Below, in pieces: positions 46,862-57,996 of a stretch of DNA of 64,000 nucleotides (positions are counted from its first letter, which is position 1; each line of letters begins with the position of its first letter). This stretch comes from Phytobacter diazotrophicus (GTDB lineage Bacteria > Pseudomonadota > Gammaproteobacteria > Enterobacterales > Enterobacteriaceae): the NCBI GenBank assembly GCA_004346725.1, contig SMDE01000015.1:1-64000 (forward strand), in the 5' to 3' direction. Both the position numbers and the translations under genes were made by a program. Under the pieces are notes generated by a model that worked only from the letters and a program-made list of their open reading frames with translations, was not told the DNA's origin and did no database searches.

Positions 46862-49444
46862 TTAGCCAACGACCAGATTAAGCAGTTTACCCGGTACGTA
46901 AATCACTTTACGCAAGGTAACGCCATCAAGATATTTTGCGACCAGCGGTTCCTGACCTGCACGTTCACGGACCTGTTCTTCGGTCGCGTCAACGGCAACG
47001 GTGATTTTACCGCGCACTTTACCGTTAACCTGCACGACAACCAGCGTGGTGTTTTCAACCATCGCCGCGTCGTCTGCAACCGGCCACGGCGCGTTGTCGA
47101 TATCGCCTTCGCCGCCCAGTTCTTTCCACAGGGTAAAGCTCGCATGTGGCGTGAACGGGTTAAGCATACGGACAACCGCCAGCAGCGCTTCCTGCAGCAG
47201 AGCACGATCTTGCTCGCCTTCGGTCGGTGCTTTCGCCAGTTTGTTCATCAGCTCCATAATCGCCGCAATCGCGGTGTTGAAGGTCTGACGACGACCAATA
47301 TCATCCGTGACTTTAGCGATAGTTTTGTGAACGTCGCGGCGCAGCGCCTGCTGGTCTTCGTTCAGTGCGCTGATATCCAGTGCTACAACCGGGCCGAGCG
47401 CTTTATGTTCATAAGCCAGTTTCCAGACGCGTTTCAGGAAGCGGTTTGCCCCTTCCACGCCGGACTCCTGCCATTCCAGCGTCATGTCAGCCGGCGAAGC
47501 GAACATCATAAACAGACGCACGGTGTCCGCGCCATAGCGCTCAACCATTTCCTGCGGGTCGATACCGTTGTTTTTCGACTTGGACATTTTGCTCATGCCG
47601 GTGTACACCAGCTCATGGCCTGCGGCGTCTTTCGCCTTCACGATACGGCCTTTCTCGTCGCGCTCAACGATGGCTTCTTTCGGTGAAACCCAGTTACGCT
47701 CGCCGTTTTCGCCAACGTAGTAGAACGCGTCTGCCAGCACCATGCCCTGACACAGCAACTGTTTTGCCGGTTCGTCAGAGTTCACCATGCCTGCGTCGCG
47801 CATCAGCTTATGGAAGAAGCGGAAGTAGAGCAGGTGCATGATGGCGTGTTCGATACCACCAATGTAGATATCAACCGGCAGCCAGTAGTTAGCCGCTTTC
47901 GGATCCAGCATACCTTCTTTGTACTGCGGGCAGGTGTAACGCGCGTAGTACCAGGAGGACTCCATAAAGGTGTCGAAAGTATCGGTTTCACGCAGCGCGG
48001 GCTGGCCGTTGACGGTGGTTTTCGCCCACTCAGGATCGGCTTTGATCGGGCTGGTGATGCCGTCCATGACCACATCTTCTGGCAGAATCACCGGGATCTG
48101 ATCTTCTGGCGTTGGGATCACCGTACCGTCTTCCAGCGTCACCATCGGAATTGGCGCGCCCCAGTAACGCTGACGGGAAACGCCCCAGTCGCGCAGACGA
48201 TAGTTGATTTTGCGCTCGCCAACGCCTTTGGCCGCCAGTTTGTCGGCAATAGCATTGAAACCTTCTTCAAAGCTCAGGCCGCTAAATTCGCCGGAGTTGA
48301 AGAGGGTGCCTTTTTCGGTCAGCGCTTGTTCTGACAGATCGGGTTCAGAACCGTCTGCTGCCAGAATGACCGCTTTGATCGGCAGATTGTATTTGCTGGC
48401 AAATTCATAGTCGCGCTGGTCATGACCCGGAACGGCCATCACGGCACCGGTACCGTACTCCATCAGCACGAAGTTTGCCGCCCAAACCGGAATCTCTTCG
48501 CCGGTTAATGGATGAACGGCTTTAAAGCCGGTATCGACGCCTTTTTTCTCCATGGTCGCCATATCTGCTTCGGCCACTTTGGTAGTACGGCATTCGTCGA
48601 TAAAGGCTGCCAGCTCAGCATTGGTTGCCGCCGCTTTCTGCGCCAACGGGTGACCAGCCGCCACCGCCAGATAAGTGGCACCCATAAAGGTGTCCGGGCG
48701 GGTTGTGTAAACGGTCAGCGTTTTGTCATAGCCGTTAACGTTAAAGGTGATTTCCACGCCTTCGGAACGACCAATCCAGTTGCGCTGCATGGTTTTCACC
48801 GTGTCAGGCCACTGATCCATATGATCCAGGTCGTTGAGCAGTTCTTCGGCATAGGCGGTGATTTTGATAAACCACTGCGGGATCTCTTTACGCTCAACTT
48901 TGGTGTCGCAGCGCCAGCAGCAGCCGTCGATAACCTGTTCGTTCGCCAGCACGGTCTGGTCATTCGGGCACCAGTTCACTGCGGACGTTTTCTTATACAC
49001 CAGGCCTTTTTTATACAGTTCAGTGAAGAACTTCTGTTCCCAGCGATAGTATTCCGGGGTACAAGTGGCCAGCTCGCGGCTCCAGTCATAGCCGAAGCCC
49101 AGCATTTTGAGCTGGTTTTTCATGTACGCGATATTGTCGTACGTCCACGGTGCCGGGGCCGTGTTGTTTTTCACCGCCGCACCTTCGGCTGGCAGACCGA
49201 ACGCATCCCAGCCAATCGGCTGCAGCACGTTCTTGCCCAGCATGCGCTGGTAACGGGAAATCACATCACCGATGGTGTAGTTACGCACGTGGCCCATGTG
49301 TAGTCGGCCAGAAGGATAGGGAAGCATCGACAGGCAGTAATATTTTTCTTTGCTCTCGTCTTCTGTTACTTCGAAGGTACGCTTCTCTTCCCAGTGAAGC
49401 TGGACTTTGGATTCTATCTCTTCCGGGCGGTATTGCTCTTGCAT
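46862..49444 (-). CDS. leuS: Leucyl-tRNA synthetase
   Basis: LeuS charges tRNA-Leu. The protein is 860 residues, the same as E. coli, when started at the ATG at 49444 ([10 protein letters not shown]); the frame is open further upstream but lacks family similarity. Class I signatures are HMGH (about residues 49-52) and KMSKS (about 618-622), with the CP1 editing domain between them ([11 protein letters not shown] and nearby). The substrate gene leuW (tRNA-Leu) lies later in this window. First gene of the lptE-holA-nadD operon. Confidence 0.97.
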   Translation of the reverse strand: MQEQYRPEEIESKVQLHWEEKRTFEVTEDESKEKYYCLSMLPYPSGRLHMGHVRNYTIGDVISRYQRMLGKNVLQPIGWDAFGLPAEGAAVKNNTAPAPWTYDNIAYMKNQLKMLGFGYDWSRELATCTPEYYRWEQKFFTELYKKGLVYKKTSAVNWCPNDQTVLANEQVIDGCCWRCDTKVERKEIPQWFIKITAYAEELLNDLDHMDQWPDTVKTMQRNWIGRSEGVEITFNVNGYDKTLTVYTTRPDTFMGATYLAVAAGHPLAQKAAATNAELAAFIDECRTTKVAEADMATMEKKGVDTGFKAVHPLTGEEIPVWAANFVLMEYGTGAVMAVPGHDQRDYEFASKYNLPIKAVILAADGSEPDLSEQALTEKGTLFNSGEFSGLSFEEGFNAIADKLAAKGVGERKINYRLRDWGVSRQRYWGAPIPMVTLEDGTVIPTPEDQIPVILPEDVVMDGITSPIKADPEWAKTTVNGQPALRETDTFDTFMESSWYYARYTCPQYKEGMLDPKAANYWLPVDIYIGGIEHAIMHLLYFRFFHKLMRDAGMVNSDEPAKQLLCQGMVLADAFYYVGENGERNWVSPKEAIVERDEKGRIVKAKDAAGHELVYTGMSKMSKSKNNGIDPQEMVERYGADTVRLFMMFASPADMTLEWQESGVEGANRFLKRVWKLAYEHKALGPVVALDISALNEDQQALRRDVHKTIAKVTDDIGRRQTFNTAIAAIMELMNKLAKAPTEGEQDRALLQEALLAVVRMLNPFTPHASFTLWKELGGEGDIDNAPWPVADDAAMVENTTLVVVQVNGKVRGKITVAVDATEEQVRERAGQEPLVAKYLDGVTLRKVIYVPGKLLNLVVG

Positions 49445-49672
49445 GGCAGCCAGTGGTCCTGTATTTGCGATACAGCTACAAATGTAGCGTTTTACGTGGT
49501 TTTTCAGATCCGCATAGCATAGCCCAAACGACTTCGTCACAACAGCCTTTCGCACATTTAGCCTGCGAAAAGCCCCCGACGAGAATTTACGCACTCTGTG
49601 GGGTAATTGACAAAGCCAACGGTAAATAACGTCTATTATTAGAACAGGTTAACTGCCCGGGAGAGGAAAACA

Positions 49673-50155
49673 ATGAACAAGGTTGCTCAATATTATCGCG
49701 AACTGGTTGCATCATTGACCGAGCGGCTACGCAATGGCGAAAGGGATGTTGATGCGCTGGTAGCCCAGGCGCGTCAACGAGTAAGCCAGACCGGGGAGCT
49801 AACGCGTACTGAAATCGAAGAGTTAACGCGCGCGGTGCGCCGCGATCTGGAAGAGTTCGCTCGCAGTTATGAGGAAAGCCAGGACGATGTCACCGATAGC
49901 GTGTTTATGCGGGTTATCAAAGAGAGCCTGTGGCAGGAACTGGCGGATATCACCGATAAAACGCAACTGGAGTGGCGCGAAGTTTTCCAGGACCTTAATC
50001 ATCACGGGGTTTACCACAGCGGTGAAGTCGTGGGGCTTGGCAACCTGGTGTGCGAGAAATGTCACTTCCATCTGGCTATTTATACGCCGGATGTGCTGCC
50101 GCTGTGTCCGAAATGCGGACATGACCAGTTCCAGAGAAGGCCCTTTGAGCCCTAA
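49673..50155 (+). CDS. ybeL: Zinc-ribbon protein YbeL (DUF1451)
   Basis: A 160-residue protein of unknown function. The N-terminal 100 residues are helical and highly charged (ELVASLTERLRNGERDVD and ARSYEESQDDVTD), probably a coiled coil. The C-terminal zinc ribbon has two CxxC pairs, CEKC (about 127-130) and CPKC (about 146-149). The ATG follows GGGAGAGG. It diverges from leuS, as in E. coli, but the hscC/djlC-type block that follows it there is absent. Confidence 0.92.
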   Translation: MNKVAQYYRELVASLTERLRNGERDVDALVAQARQRVSQTGELTRTEIEELTRAVRRDLEEFARSYEESQDDVTDSVFMRVIKESLWQELADITDKTQLEWREVFQDLNHHGVYHSGEVVGLGNLVCEKCHFHLAIYTPDVLPLCPKCGHDQFQRRPFEP

Positions 50156-50183
50156 GTAAATGCACAACGTTTTAATGTTTGCA

Positions 50184-50204
50184 CCCTCTCCAGATCGGAG
50201 AGGG
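50184..50204. terminator. Hairpin after ybeL
   Basis: CCCTCTCC-AGATC-GGAGAGGG followed by TTGGGGTGAG. It lies between convergent ybeL and rihA. The sequence belongs to the same intergenic family as the half element at 233-262; the T-run is poor. Confidence 0.5.
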
Positions 50205-50218
50205 TTGGGGTGAGCGCA

Positions 50219-51160
50219 TCAGGCCGCACTGTAGAATGTCAGACGTTCTGCCAGTAAATCCACAAACCCTTCACGGTCGACATCGACCATCACGGTGGCA
50301 TTCGGTTTATTTCCTGTCAGGAAGTAGTAATCCACCACCGTCATCCCCTGGGTATATTTGCCCTGCGTTTCTACCCCCACCCAGCGTTCTACGGTGGTGA
50401 AGAGGTCCGGTTTCAGCAGCCAGGCGATAGTACAGGGGTCATGCAATGGCGCGCCAACAAATCCCCATTTTTCCTGTTTGTGGTACTCCATAAAAAAGTC
50501 GAGCAGTTCGGCCACAATGGTAGAAATAGGGTTGCCGATGGCACGAAAACGCGCAATGTCATCCGCATGGATTTGCGCCCGATGCGTCACATCCAGACCT
50601 GCCATCACCACCGGAATGCCCGACTGGAAGACAATTTCGGCGGCTTCCGGGTCGACATATATATTAAATTCCGCCGCAGGGGTCCAGTTCCCAAGCGACA
50701 TCGCGCCGCCCATGATCACGATGCGATTGATTTTGCTGTGCAGCTCCGGATGACTGTTTAGCAGCAGGGCTACGTTGGTTTGGGGGCCGGTGGAGACAAT
50801 AGTGACCGGAACAGGGCTGTCACGTAGCACGGTCGCCATCAGTTCTACGGCGGTACACGACTGGGGTGCAAAAGAGGGCTCCGGCAGGGCCGGGCCGTCC
50901 AGACCGCTTTCGCCATGCACGTTGTCCGCGATAATAAGCTCACGCATCAGGGGCTTAATGGCGCCACCCGCCACCGGGATATCGCTACGATTGAGCAGGG
51001 TGAGCATGCGCAGCACATTACGCAGAGTCTTCTCCGGTGTCTGATTTCCCGCAGAGGAGGTGATGGCTTTTACGTCGAGTTCGGGTGAGGCGAGAGCAAG
51101 AACAATTGCGATTGCGTCATCATGACCAGGATCGCAATCAAGAATGATGGGCTGAACCAT
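50219..51160 (-). CDS. rihA: Pyrimidine-specific ribonucleoside hydrolase RihA
   Basis: RihA cleaves uridine and cytidine to base plus ribose. The 313-residue protein carries the nucleoside-hydrolase calcium site DCDPGHDDA (residues 9-17) and the second motif [16 protein letters not shown] (about 166-181). His in LDVTHRAQ and the C-terminal [10 protein letters not shown] fit the family. The 118-base gap to gltL contains a hairpin. Confidence 0.95.
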   Translation of the reverse strand: MVQPIILDCDPGHDDAIAIVLALASPELDVKAITSSAGNQTPEKTLRNVLRMLTLLNRSDIPVAGGAIKPLMRELIIADNVHGESGLDGPALPEPSFAPQSCTAVELMATVLRDSPVPVTIVSTGPQTNVALLLNSHPELHSKINRIVIMGGAMSLGNWTPAAEFNIYVDPEAAEIVFQSGIPVVMAGLDVTHRAQIHADDIARFRAIGNPISTIVAELLDFFMEYHKQEKWGFVGAPLHDPCTIAWLLKPDLFTTVERWVGVETQGKYTQGMTVVDYYFLTGNKPNATVMVDVDREGFVDLLAERLTFYSAA

Positions 51161-51246
51161 AGCAACTCCTTGTTAGCATTACTGTGCGACAAGGTTAAAA
51201 CGTTGCTGTAAATCAGACGAGAAGTGAAACAGTAAAGCGTGATGAG

Positions 51247-51270
51247 ACGCGCATTCTGGTGAATGCGCGT
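51247..51270. terminator. Hairpin after gltL
   Basis: ACGCGCATTC-TGGT-GAATGCGCGT is a perfect 10-bp stem just past the gltL stop. There is no T-run, so termination would need Rho or the hairpin may protect the mRNA end. Confidence 0.6.
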
Positions 51271-51278
51271 CGGAACGA

Positions 51279-52004
51279 TTAATGCAGGATTTTGGCGAGG
51301 AAGTCTTTCGCGCGTTCAGATTTCGGATTGGCGAAGAACTCTTCTTTCGCTGAATCTTCAACGATTTTCCCTTCATCCATAAAGATAACCCGGTGCGCCA
51401 CCTTGCGGGCAAAACCCATTTCGTGAGTGACCACCATCATGGTCATCCCCTCATTGGCCAGTTCAACCATAACGTCCAGCACCTCGTTGATCATTTCCGG
51501 GTCAAGGGCAGATGTCGGTTCATCAAACAGCATCGCGACCGGATCCATACACAGCGCGCGGGCAATCGCCACGCGCTGCTGCTGACCACCGGAAAGCTGC
51601 GCCGGAAATTTGTTGGCATGGGCAGACAAGCCAACGCGCTCTAGCAGTTTCAGTCCTTTCTCGCGCGCAGCGGTTTTATCGCGTTTAAGCACTTTGACCT
51701 GTGCCAGCGTCAGGTTCTCAATGATCGACAGATGCGGGAACAGCTCGAAATGCTGGAACACCATCCCGACATGAGAACGTAGCTTAGCCAGGTTGGTTTT
51801 TTTATCGTTCACGGTGGTGCCGTTGACGATAATTTCCCCTTTCTGCACGGGCTCAAGGCCGTTCACCGTTTTGATCAGGGTCGATTTGCCTGAACCGGAT
51901 GGACCGCAAACGACCACCACTTCGCCTTTTTTCACTTCCGTGGAGCAGTCGGTCAGCACCTGAAAGTGACCATACCATTTAGAAACATTTTTCAGGGTAA
52001 TCAT
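51279..52004 (-). CDS. gltL: Glutamate/aspartate ABC transporter ATP-binding protein
   Basis: GltL powers glutamate/aspartate import. The 241-residue ATPase has all ABC motifs: Walker [10 protein letters not shown] (about residues 34-42), signature LSGGQQQR (about 134-141), Walker [13 protein letters not shown] (about 154-165) and the switch histidine in VVTHEMG. Last gene of gltI-gltJ-gltK-gltL; its ATG shares one base with the gltK stop. Confidence 0.97.
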   Translation of the reverse strand: MITLKNVSKWYGHFQVLTDCSTEVKKGEVVVVCGPSGSGKSTLIKTVNGLEPVQKGEIIVNGTTVNDKKTNLAKLRSHVGMVFQHFELFPHLSIIENLTLAQVKVLKRDKTAAREKGLKLLERVGLSAHANKFPAQLSGGQQQRVAIARALCMDPVAMLFDEPTSALDPEMINEVLDVMVELANEGMTMMVVTHEMGFARKVAHRVIFMDEGKIVEDSAKEEFFANPKSERAKDFLAKILH

Positions 52005-52678
52005 TAAACTGTCCTTTTCTTCAAATAGCTGACCAACAACGATGCACTCAAGCTAATAGCAAAATAGACGGCACCGGCGAACAGGATCATTTCAACTTGT
52101 GTCCCGTCGCGTTCGCCAATGGTGGAGGCGGTACGGAAGAAATCCGCGAGGCTCAATACGTAGACCAGCGAGGTATCCTGGAACAGGACAATCCCCTGGG
52201 TCAGAAGCAGTGGGACCATCGCCCGGAATGCCTGCGGCAGGATGATCAATTTCATCGACTGCCAGTGGGTCATGCCCAGCGCCAGCGCTGCACTTGACTG
52301 CCCGCGAGAGATACTCTGTATACCGGCACGGATGATCTCAGAATAGTAGGCGGCCTCGAACATGGAGAATGCCACCATTGCTGATATCAGGCGGATATCC
52401 GATTTTGGCGACAGGCCCAGCACGTTTTGCAGCAGTCCCGGCACAATCAGATAGAACCACAGCAGCACCATAACCAGTGGAATGGAGCGGAAGACATTCA
52501 CATAGGCCTTCGCAAACCAGGCGATGGGGGCAAAGCTGGACAGGCGCATTACCGCCAGCAACGTCCCCCAGACAATCCCGACGATAATGGCCGTCACGGT
52601 AATCTTTAAGGTAATCACCAGTCCCGCCAGCAGATAAGGGATGGACGGGATGATTGAACTCCAGTCAAATTCGTACAT
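52004..52678 (-). CDS. gltK: Glutamate/aspartate ABC transporter permease GltK
   Basis: A 224-residue inner-membrane permease of the HisMQ type with about five spans. The EAA loop that docks to GltL reads [21 protein letters not shown] (about residues 140-160). It pairs with GltJ to form the channel. Start and stop overlap its neighbours by one base (TAATG), typical of a tightly coupled operon. Confidence 0.96.
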   Translation of the reverse strand: MYEFDWSSIIPSIPYLLAGLVITLKITVTAIIVGIVWGTLLAVMRLSSFAPIAWFAKAYVNVFRSIPLVMVLLWFYLIVPGLLQNVLGLSPKSDIRLISAMVAFSMFEAAYYSEIIRAGIQSISRGQSSAALALGMTHWQSMKLIILPQAFRAMVPLLLTQGIVLFQDTSLVYVLSLADFFRTASTIGERDGTQVEMILFAGAVYFAISLSASLLVSYLKKRTV

Positions 52679-53418
52679 TATTTGCCTCCCATATTGCCCG
52701 GCAGGCGAATTTTGCGTTCTACCAGATTCATCACCAACATAATGAAGGCGTTAATTAATACATACGCGACGGTAATCGCGGTGAAAGACTCCCAGGCGTG
52801 TGCGGAATAATCCAGCAGCTTACCGGCCTGTGCCGCCATATCCACCAGCCCGATAGTGGATGCGATGGCCGAGTTTTTTACGAGGTTCATCATCTCCGAG
52901 GTCATCGGTGGGACGATGACGCGATAGGCATTCGGCAGCAGGACATAGCGGTACGTTTGCGGCAGCGTCAGCCCCATGGCGAGACCCGCGTTTTTCTGCC
53001 CGCGTGGTAACGACTGAATCGCCGCACGGACCTGCTCGCAGACGCGTGCCGCGGTGAACAAGCCAAGGCAGACCATCGAAGAGACAAAGAACTGAATGTT
53101 GGGATCCAGTTCGGATTTGAACCACATGCCAATGTTTTCCGGCAGCAGTTCCGGTACCACCAGATACCAGGTAAAGAATTGCACGATCAGCGGGACGTTA
53201 CGGAACAGCTCCACGTAGCAAGTACCGATACCGGACAGGATACGATTGGGAACGGTTCGCAGAATACCAAACAGAGAGCCTACCAGGAACGCGATGATCC
53301 AGGCAGTGATCGACAGCGCGATCGTGACCTGAAAACCGCTCCACAGCCAGCCGAGATAGGTTGTGTTGCCGAACGGGGCTTGTTGCAGGAAAATTCCCCA
53401 GTTCCAGTCTATGGACAT
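52678..53418 (-). CDS. gltJ: Glutamate/aspartate ABC transporter permease GltJ
   Basis: A 246-residue permease partner of GltK. The EAA loop reads [21 protein letters not shown] (about residues 145-165), preceded by the family segment [22 protein letters not shown]. It is the first gene after the sroC interval, so its expression depends on read-through of the terminator at the end of that RNA. Confidence 0.96.
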   Translation of the reverse strand: MSIDWNWGIFLQQAPFGNTTYLGWLWSGFQVTIALSITAWIIAFLVGSLFGILRTVPNRILSGIGTCYVELFRNVPLIVQFFTWYLVVPELLPENIGMWFKSELDPNIQFFVSSMVCLGLFTAARVCEQVRAAIQSLPRGQKNAGLAMGLTLPQTYRYVLLPNAYRVIVPPMTSEMMNLVKNSAIASTIGLVDMAAQAGKLLDYSAHAWESFTAITVAYVLINAFIMLVMNLVERKIRLPGNMGGK

Positions 53419-53429
53419 AAATCTACTCC

Positions 53430-53600
53430 GGAAAAAAAAGGGTAGCAGCGCTACCCTCGAAGATTGTGCGAAGAGCTTGTGTTCGCGTCGAATGGGGAAC
53501 GACCATTCAACGTATAGTCTGTCCGTGCTACTTCAACAATCGAGAGGGCTGGTTATCCCGCCCCTGACTACACTTCATCCACGATGCCGCTTTGTACGGG
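53430..53600 (-). ncRNA. sroC: SroC small RNA (from the gltI-gltJ intergenic region)
   Basis: In E. coli and Salmonella this interval yields SroC, a stable RNA cut from the gltIJKL transcript by RNase E that acts as a sponge for GcvB. The location between gltI and gltJ, the lack of coding sequence and the strong 3' terminator all match. The 5' end is set by processing, so the upstream boundary given is approximate. Confidence 0.75.
53432..53456 (-). terminator. Terminator at the 3' end of sroC
   Basis: On the minus strand GGGTAGCGCTGCTACCC is followed by eight T's, 14 bases before the gltJ start codon. Partial read-through must allow gltJ-gltK-gltL expression. Confidence 0.85.
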
Positions 53601-53702
53601 CTGCTTTGACCTACCCCGACCATGATATTTGGGGGCCTTTGGGGATCCGTTCAATCGCAGCCCGGATACAGCATCAGTAAATGTGTGTATTCTTTTTGTT
53701 AA

Positions 53703-54641
53703 TTAGTTCAGAGCCTTATCATTCGGTTCTTTGAACAGCGCTTTCATCTCGTCAGAGAGTGCGAAATTGAGGTTCAGGTTTTTTGGCGGAATAGGGTTTT
53801 TGAACCATTTATCAAACCATTTTTCCGCTTCACCGGAGGTCTGCGCCTTAGCGATGGTGTCATCCATCAGCTTTTTGAACTCAGTATCGCCTTTACGCAG
53901 CATGCAGCCGTAAGCTTCCTGTGATTGCGGTTTGCCCACGATATCCCAGTTATCCGCTTTCTTCGCTTTCGCACGTTCACCCGCCAGCAGGGCGTCATCC
54001 ATCATAAAGGCCACTGCACGACCGCTTTCCAGAGTACGGAAAGAGTCGCCATGGTCTTTGGCGCTGATAATGCGCATGTCCATTTTCTGTTCGTCATTCA
54101 GCTTGTGCAGCAGGATCTCAGACGTTGTACCGGAGGTCACAACCACCGCTTTGCCTTTCAGATCCGGGAAGTCTTTAATGTCGCCGCCTTTTTTGACCAG
54201 AAGACGAGTACCGACCACAAAAATAGTGTCAGAGAATGCGGCCTGCTTCTGACGTTCCAGGTTGTTGGTGGTCGAACCGCATTCGAAATCGAAGGTGCCG
54301 TTTTGCAGCAGCGGAATACGGTTTTGCGAGGTGATTGGAATCAATTTAACTTGCAGGTCAGGCTTGTTGAGCTTTTTCTTCACAGCTTCAACGATAGCGT
54401 TGGAGTAGTCCTGAGAGTAACCCACAACTTTTTGCTCGTTGTCGTAATAGGAGAACGGTACGGAAGATTCACGGTGCCCGACCACGATCACGCCGTTTTT
54501 GGCAATTTTTTCCAGCGTAGGCTGTTGCGCCTCAGCCGGGGCGGCTGCCGCGTCGGCAGGTTTCGCCTCATCGGCGGCATGCGCCAGACCCGCAGACATT
54601 CCCATAACCAGCATTGCTGTGGCCAGTTTACGTAATTGCAT
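53703..54641 (-). CDS. gltI: Glutamate/aspartate periplasmic binding protein
   Basis: GltI captures glutamate and aspartate for GltJKL. The protein is 312 residues from the ATG at 54641; an in-frame ATG two codons upstream is also possible. The signal peptide ends near AHA-ADE (about residue 22). An Ala/Pro-rich stretch (residues 23-42) precedes the conserved domain and is longer than in E. coli. Family segments VGHRESSVPFSYYD and FECGSTTNN are intact. The leader carries a CA-rich GcvB-type site. Confidence 0.96.
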   Translation of the reverse strand: MQLRKLATAMLVMGMSAGLAHAADEAKPADAAAAPAEAQQPTLEKIAKNGVIVVGHRESSVPFSYYDNEQKVVGYSQDYSNAIVEAVKKKLNKPDLQVKLIPITSQNRIPLLQNGTFDFECGSTTNNLERQKQAAFSDTIFVVGTRLLVKKGGDIKDFPDLKGKAVVVTSGTTSEILLHKLNDEQKMDMRIISAKDHGDSFRTLESGRAVAFMMDDALLAGERAKAKKADNWDIVGKPQSQEAYGCMLRKGDTEFKKLMDDTIAKAQTSGEAEKWFDKWFKNPIPPKNLNLNFALSDEMKALFKEPNDKALN

Positions 54642-54681
54642 ATCCAACTCCTTTATCGTCGCGCCAGAGACGCATTGATAC

Positions 54682-54703
54682 CCATTGTGAGTGTTGTGTT
54701 TGT
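54682..54703 (-). promoter_or_regulatory. CA-rich GcvB target site in the gltI leader
   Basis: The minus strand reads ACAAACACAACACTCACAAT, about 40 bases upstream of the gltI ATG. GcvB binds such C/A-rich targets through its G/U-rich R1 region, and gltI is a known target in Salmonella. With SroC encoded downstream, the operon carries both target and sponge. Confidence 0.7.
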
Positions 54704-54967
54704 TATATCCTGCTGCAAATGCGTGCAGTGTTGTATGCGTTTGTTAGCATTTAGTTTGGCTTAATGTAAAGATTTTGCTGCGGTATTGTTTGTTTTTGCG
54801 AAGTGTACCGCACCGTTTGAAGGCAAAAATCTCCCATTGCACCACTTTAGTGCTGTATGCGATCCGTCATAGTGCGTGCTATCCGCACATCGGGGAAAAT
54901 CGCCGTTACATGGATTTATTTTGCAATTGATGTGCCAGAAATGGCATTTGAGGAAAAGAGGGTGAAA
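54704..54967. other. Intergenic region between lnt and gltI
   Basis: About 365 bases in all separate gltI from lnt. This part contains the gltI promoter and an AT-rich tract near 54770-54800. I cannot assign exact promoter elements and see no ORF worth naming. Confidence 0.4.
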
Positions 54968-54995
54968 GCGCCCTCTCTGGTCAGAAAGAGGGCGC
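54968..54995 (-). terminator. Terminator of the ybeZ-ybeY-corC-lnt operon
   Basis: GCGCCCTCT and AGAGGGCGC form a 9-bp stem; a short TTTC tract follows on the minus strand, 11 bases after the lnt stop. Confidence 0.7.
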
Positions 54996-55006
54996 GGAAG
55001 GGGTAA

Positions 55007-56545
55007 TTACTTGCGGCGTTGCCGCAGGCTCATGATCAGCGCGCCAAAACCGAGGAGCGCGGTCAGAACCCACAGAGGCCAGTTACCCATGCGGGCATAA
55101 GGGGTCAGGCCGGAGGTCGGAGTGACTTTGGTGGTCAGGACCTGCCGGGTGAACTGCGGGAGCATCGCCTGAATCTCACCGGTTGGCCCAATCACTGCCG
55201 TAATGCCGTTATTCGTGCTGCGCAGCAACGGACGCGCCAGTTCCAGCGAGCGCATCCGCGCCATCTGGAAGTGTTGCCACGGGCCGATCGATTTACCAAA
55301 CCAGGCATCATTCGAGATGGTCAGCAGGAAATCAGTATCCGGGCGGAAATTATCTCGCACCTGCTCACCGAGGATAATTTCGTAACAGATGGCCGGCGTC
55401 AGCTTATAACCGTGGGCAGACAGCGGAGGCTGAATGTATGGCCCGCGACTGAATGATGACATGGGTAGATCAAAAAACGGAGCCAACGGGCGCAGGATAG
55501 ATTCCAGCGGGACAAACTCACCAAAAGGTACCAGGTGATTTTTGTTATAGCGGTCGGTAGAGCTGTAGCTATAGGCGCTGTCTTTTCCAAGGGTGATGAC
55601 GGTGTTGTAGGTGTCGTAACGGTTCTGCTGATTAAGACGCGCGTCCACAATCCCGGTGATAAGCGAACTGTCATTCTTGCGCATCAAATCATCCATCATG
55701 CCCAGGAAGCGCTGTTGGTTGATTTCGAGATCAGAAATAGCAGATTCCGGCCAGATGATGAGCTGTGATTTGCCCAATTCCGGCTGGCTGGCATTGAGGT
55801 AGATTTTCAGCGTATCCAGCAACTGACCTTCATCCCACTTGAGCGCCTGCGGGATATTGCCTTGTACCAGCGATACCTGCGTCGTTCTTTCCGGCAGCAA
55901 CTGATACCACTGGATATAGCGCAGCGGGAAGGGCAGAACAAAGAGCACCAGCGCCACGATGAAGGGACGCCAGCAGCGTGTCGCCGCCGCGAGGACCAGT
56001 AAACCGCTTACCGACATCAACAGGAAGGTAATGGCATCAACGCCTAATATCGGCGCCAGCCCTTTCAGTGGCCCGTCAATCTGGCTGTAGCCAAACTGCA
56101 GCCAGGGAAAGCCCGTCAGCACCCAGCCGCGCAAAAACTCACTCAGTTGCCAGATGACCGGCGCCGCTACCGCGACGCGCAGCCAGGTTGTTTTGGGCCA
56201 CAACCGGGAAAGCACGCCTGCGAACAGCCCGGTATAGAGCGAAAGGTAGGCGGCAAGCAGAACGACCAGAAAGACGTTTACCGGTCCGGGCATCCCACCG
56301 AATTGTGCGATGCTGACATAAACCCAGTGAATACCGGAGCCAAACAGACCGAGTCCCCAGAAATAACCTACCCAGGCGGCTTGCGCCGGACGTCGGTTAA
56401 GCGTGAGCGCTTGCAATCCCATAAGGGAAACAATTGCGGCAGGCCAGATATCATAAGGAGAAAAAGCCAGCGTTCCGCTGGCTCCGAAGAATAGCGCCAG
56501 CAGCAAACGTACGCGCTGGCGTTCAAACAGTGGGGCAAATGCCAT
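55007..56545 (-). CDS. lnt: Apolipoprotein N-acyltransferase
   Basis: Lnt adds the third acyl chain to the N-terminal cysteine of lipoproteins in the inner membrane. The 512-residue protein has about eight N-terminal spans and a periplasmic nitrilase-like domain. The catalytic triad lies in IIWPESAI (Glu about 267), [11 protein letters not shown] (Lys about 335) and [11 protein letters not shown] (Cys about 387). It completes maturation of lipoproteins such as LptE and RlpA encoded here. Last gene of the operon. Confidence 0.97.
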   Translation of the reverse strand: MAFAPLFERQRVRLLLALFFGASGTLAFSPYDIWPAAIVSLMGLQALTLNRRPAQAAWVGYFWGLGLFGSGIHWVYVSIAQFGGMPGPVNVFLVVLLAAYLSLYTGLFAGVLSRLWPKTTWLRVAVAAPVIWQLSEFLRGWVLTGFPWLQFGYSQIDGPLKGLAPILGVDAITFLLMSVSGLLVLAAATRCWRPFIVALVLFVLPFPLRYIQWYQLLPERTTQVSLVQGNIPQALKWDEGQLLDTLKIYLNASQPELGKSQLIIWPESAISDLEINQQRFLGMMDDLMRKNDSSLITGIVDARLNQQNRYDTYNTVITLGKDSAYSYSSTDRYNKNHLVPFGEFVPLESILRPLAPFFDLPMSSFSRGPYIQPPLSAHGYKLTPAICYEIILGEQVRDNFRPDTDFLLTISNDAWFGKSIGPWQHFQMARMRSLELARPLLRSTNNGITAVIGPTGEIQAMLPQFTRQVLTTKVTPTSGLTPYARMGNWPLWVLTALLGFGALIMSLRQRRK

Positions 56546-56550
56546 TTACA

Positions 56551-57426
56551 TTACTCATCCAATTTCGGAACGGGGGAATCGTCCGGCATTCTTACATGAA
56601 CCTGAATAATACGTCGACTGTCCGCCATGGCGACTTTAAATTGGTAACCATCAATATCAATGGATTCCCCACGCGCAGGCAGATGCCCGAAGGCCTGCAT
56701 AACCAGACCACCAATAGTATCGACTTCGTCATCGCTAAAGTGGGTGCCGAAGGTTTCGTTGAAATCTTCGATAGACGCAAGGGCGCGCACGGTCCAGGTA
56801 TGGCGGCTGAGCTGGCGGAAATCGATATCTTCTTCGTCGTCATATTCGTCTTCGATTTCGCCGACGATAAGTTCGAGAATATCTTCGATAGTGACAAGGC
56901 CCGAGACGCCGCCGAACTCGTCAATCACAATAGCCATGTGGTAACGCTGGGAGCGAAACTCTTTGAGCATTCGGTCAACCCGTTTGCTTTCCGGCACCAC
57001 CACGGCCTGACGTAACACTTTTTCCATGCTGAAGGCTTCGGCATCGCTGCGCATAAACGGCAGCAAGTCTTTGGCCATCAAAATCCCTTCAATGTGATCC
57101 TTATCTTCGCTGATCACCGGAAAACGCGAGTGTGCAGACTCAATGATAACGTCGAGACATTCATCAAGGCTTTGGTTGCGTTTCAGGGTAATCATTTGCG
57201 AGCGGGGGATCATGATGTCGCGAACGCGCTGGTCGGCGATGTCCATTACCCCTTCGAGCATTTCGCGCGTATCCTGATCGATAAGCTCGTTCTGCCCGGA
57301 ATCACGGATCAGCTCCAGTAACTCATCACGGTTTTTGGGTTCGCCGTGAAAAAGTTGGCTGAGTAAAAGGGAGAAGAATCCCTTCTTGTTGTTAATGTCG
57401 CTACTGTGTGAATTGTCGTCGCTCAT
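56551..57426 (-). CDS. corC: CBS-domain transporter-associated protein CorC
   Basis: A 291-residue cytoplasmic protein with two CBS domains (about residues 68-190; [17 protein letters not shown] and [19 protein letters not shown]) and a C-terminal CorC/HlyC domain (about 205-285). In Salmonella CorC was linked to magnesium/cobalt efflux with CorA. It lies between ybeY and lnt, with five bases to lnt. Confidence 0.94.
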   Translation of the reverse strand: MSDDNSHSSDINNKKGFFSLLLSQLFHGEPKNRDELLELIRDSGQNELIDQDTREMLEGVMDIADQRVRDIMIPRSQMITLKRNQSLDECLDVIIESAHSRFPVISEDKDHIEGILMAKDLLPFMRSDAEAFSMEKVLRQAVVVPESKRVDRMLKEFRSQRYHMAIVIDEFGGVSGLVTIEDILELIVGEIEDEYDDEEDIDFRQLSRHTWTVRALASIEDFNETFGTHFSDDEVDTIGGLVMQAFGHLPARGESIDIDGYQFKVAMADSRRIIQVHVRMPDDSPVPKLDE

Positions 57427-57528
57427 GGCGTCGTTTGGGTTCTCATGTTAGTGGTTCTGTCGCCAGGACGCGCAAACTCAGCGCCTGGCAGCATTTTCTG
57501 TCAGCACGGCAATGGGTTGCCGCACAGA

Positions 57529-57996
57529 CTACTCCTTCTCGGAAATGTACGGATCCTCATACCCCAGAGCAAGCATTATCTCTGTTTCGAGTCCTTCCAT
57601 CTCTTCGGCTTCGTCATCTTCAATATGGTCGTAGCCCAGCAGATGCAGGCTACCGTGAATCACCATATGCGCCCAGTGCGCATCAAGCGGTTTATCCTGT
57701 TCTTTGGCTTCCTGCTCAACCACCTGGCGGCAAATGATCAGATCGCCCAGCAGCGGCATTTCGATGCCCGGCGGCGCTTCAAACGGGAAAGAGAGCACAT
57801 TTGTCGGCTTGTCTTTCCCACGGTAAGTCAGGTTTAACTCATGACTTTCCGCCTCATCCACCAGACGGATAGTGACTTCCGCTTCTTCCTGGAATTGCGG
57901 AATGACCGCGTCCAGCCAGCGCTGAAACTGTGCTTCTTCCGGCAAACCGCCGGTCTCTTCACATGCCAACTGTAAATCGAGGATCACCTGACTCAT
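57529..57996 (-). CDS. ybeY: Endoribonuclease/rRNA maturation factor YbeY
   Basis: YbeY is a single-strand-specific metallo-endoribonuclease needed for 16S rRNA 3' maturation and 70S quality control. The 155-residue protein has the UPF0054 metal motif [11 protein letters not shown] (about residues 114-124), with three histidines for zinc. Its ATG overlaps the ybeZ stop by four bases (ATGA), so the PhoH-type ATPase and the nuclease are made together. Confidence 0.96.
   Translation of the reverse strand: MSQVILDLQLACEETGGLPEEAQFQRWLDAVIPQFQEEAEVTIRLVDEAESHELNLTYRGKDKPTNVLSFPFEAPPGIEMPLLGDLIICRQVVEQEAKEQDKPLDAHWAHMVIHGSLHLLGYDHIEDDEAEEMEGLETEIMLALGYEDPYISEKE

Noticed and set aside
46829-47686. 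285-codon open frame on the plus strand opposite leuS
   Set aside because: It lies wholly antisense to the strongly conserved leuS, has no ribosome site or family motif and follows from the codon bias of the real gene.
48512-49303. 263-codon open frame antisense to the 5' part of leuS
   Set aside because: Shadow of leuS; composition is rich in His, Arg and Phe as expected from reading the other strand.
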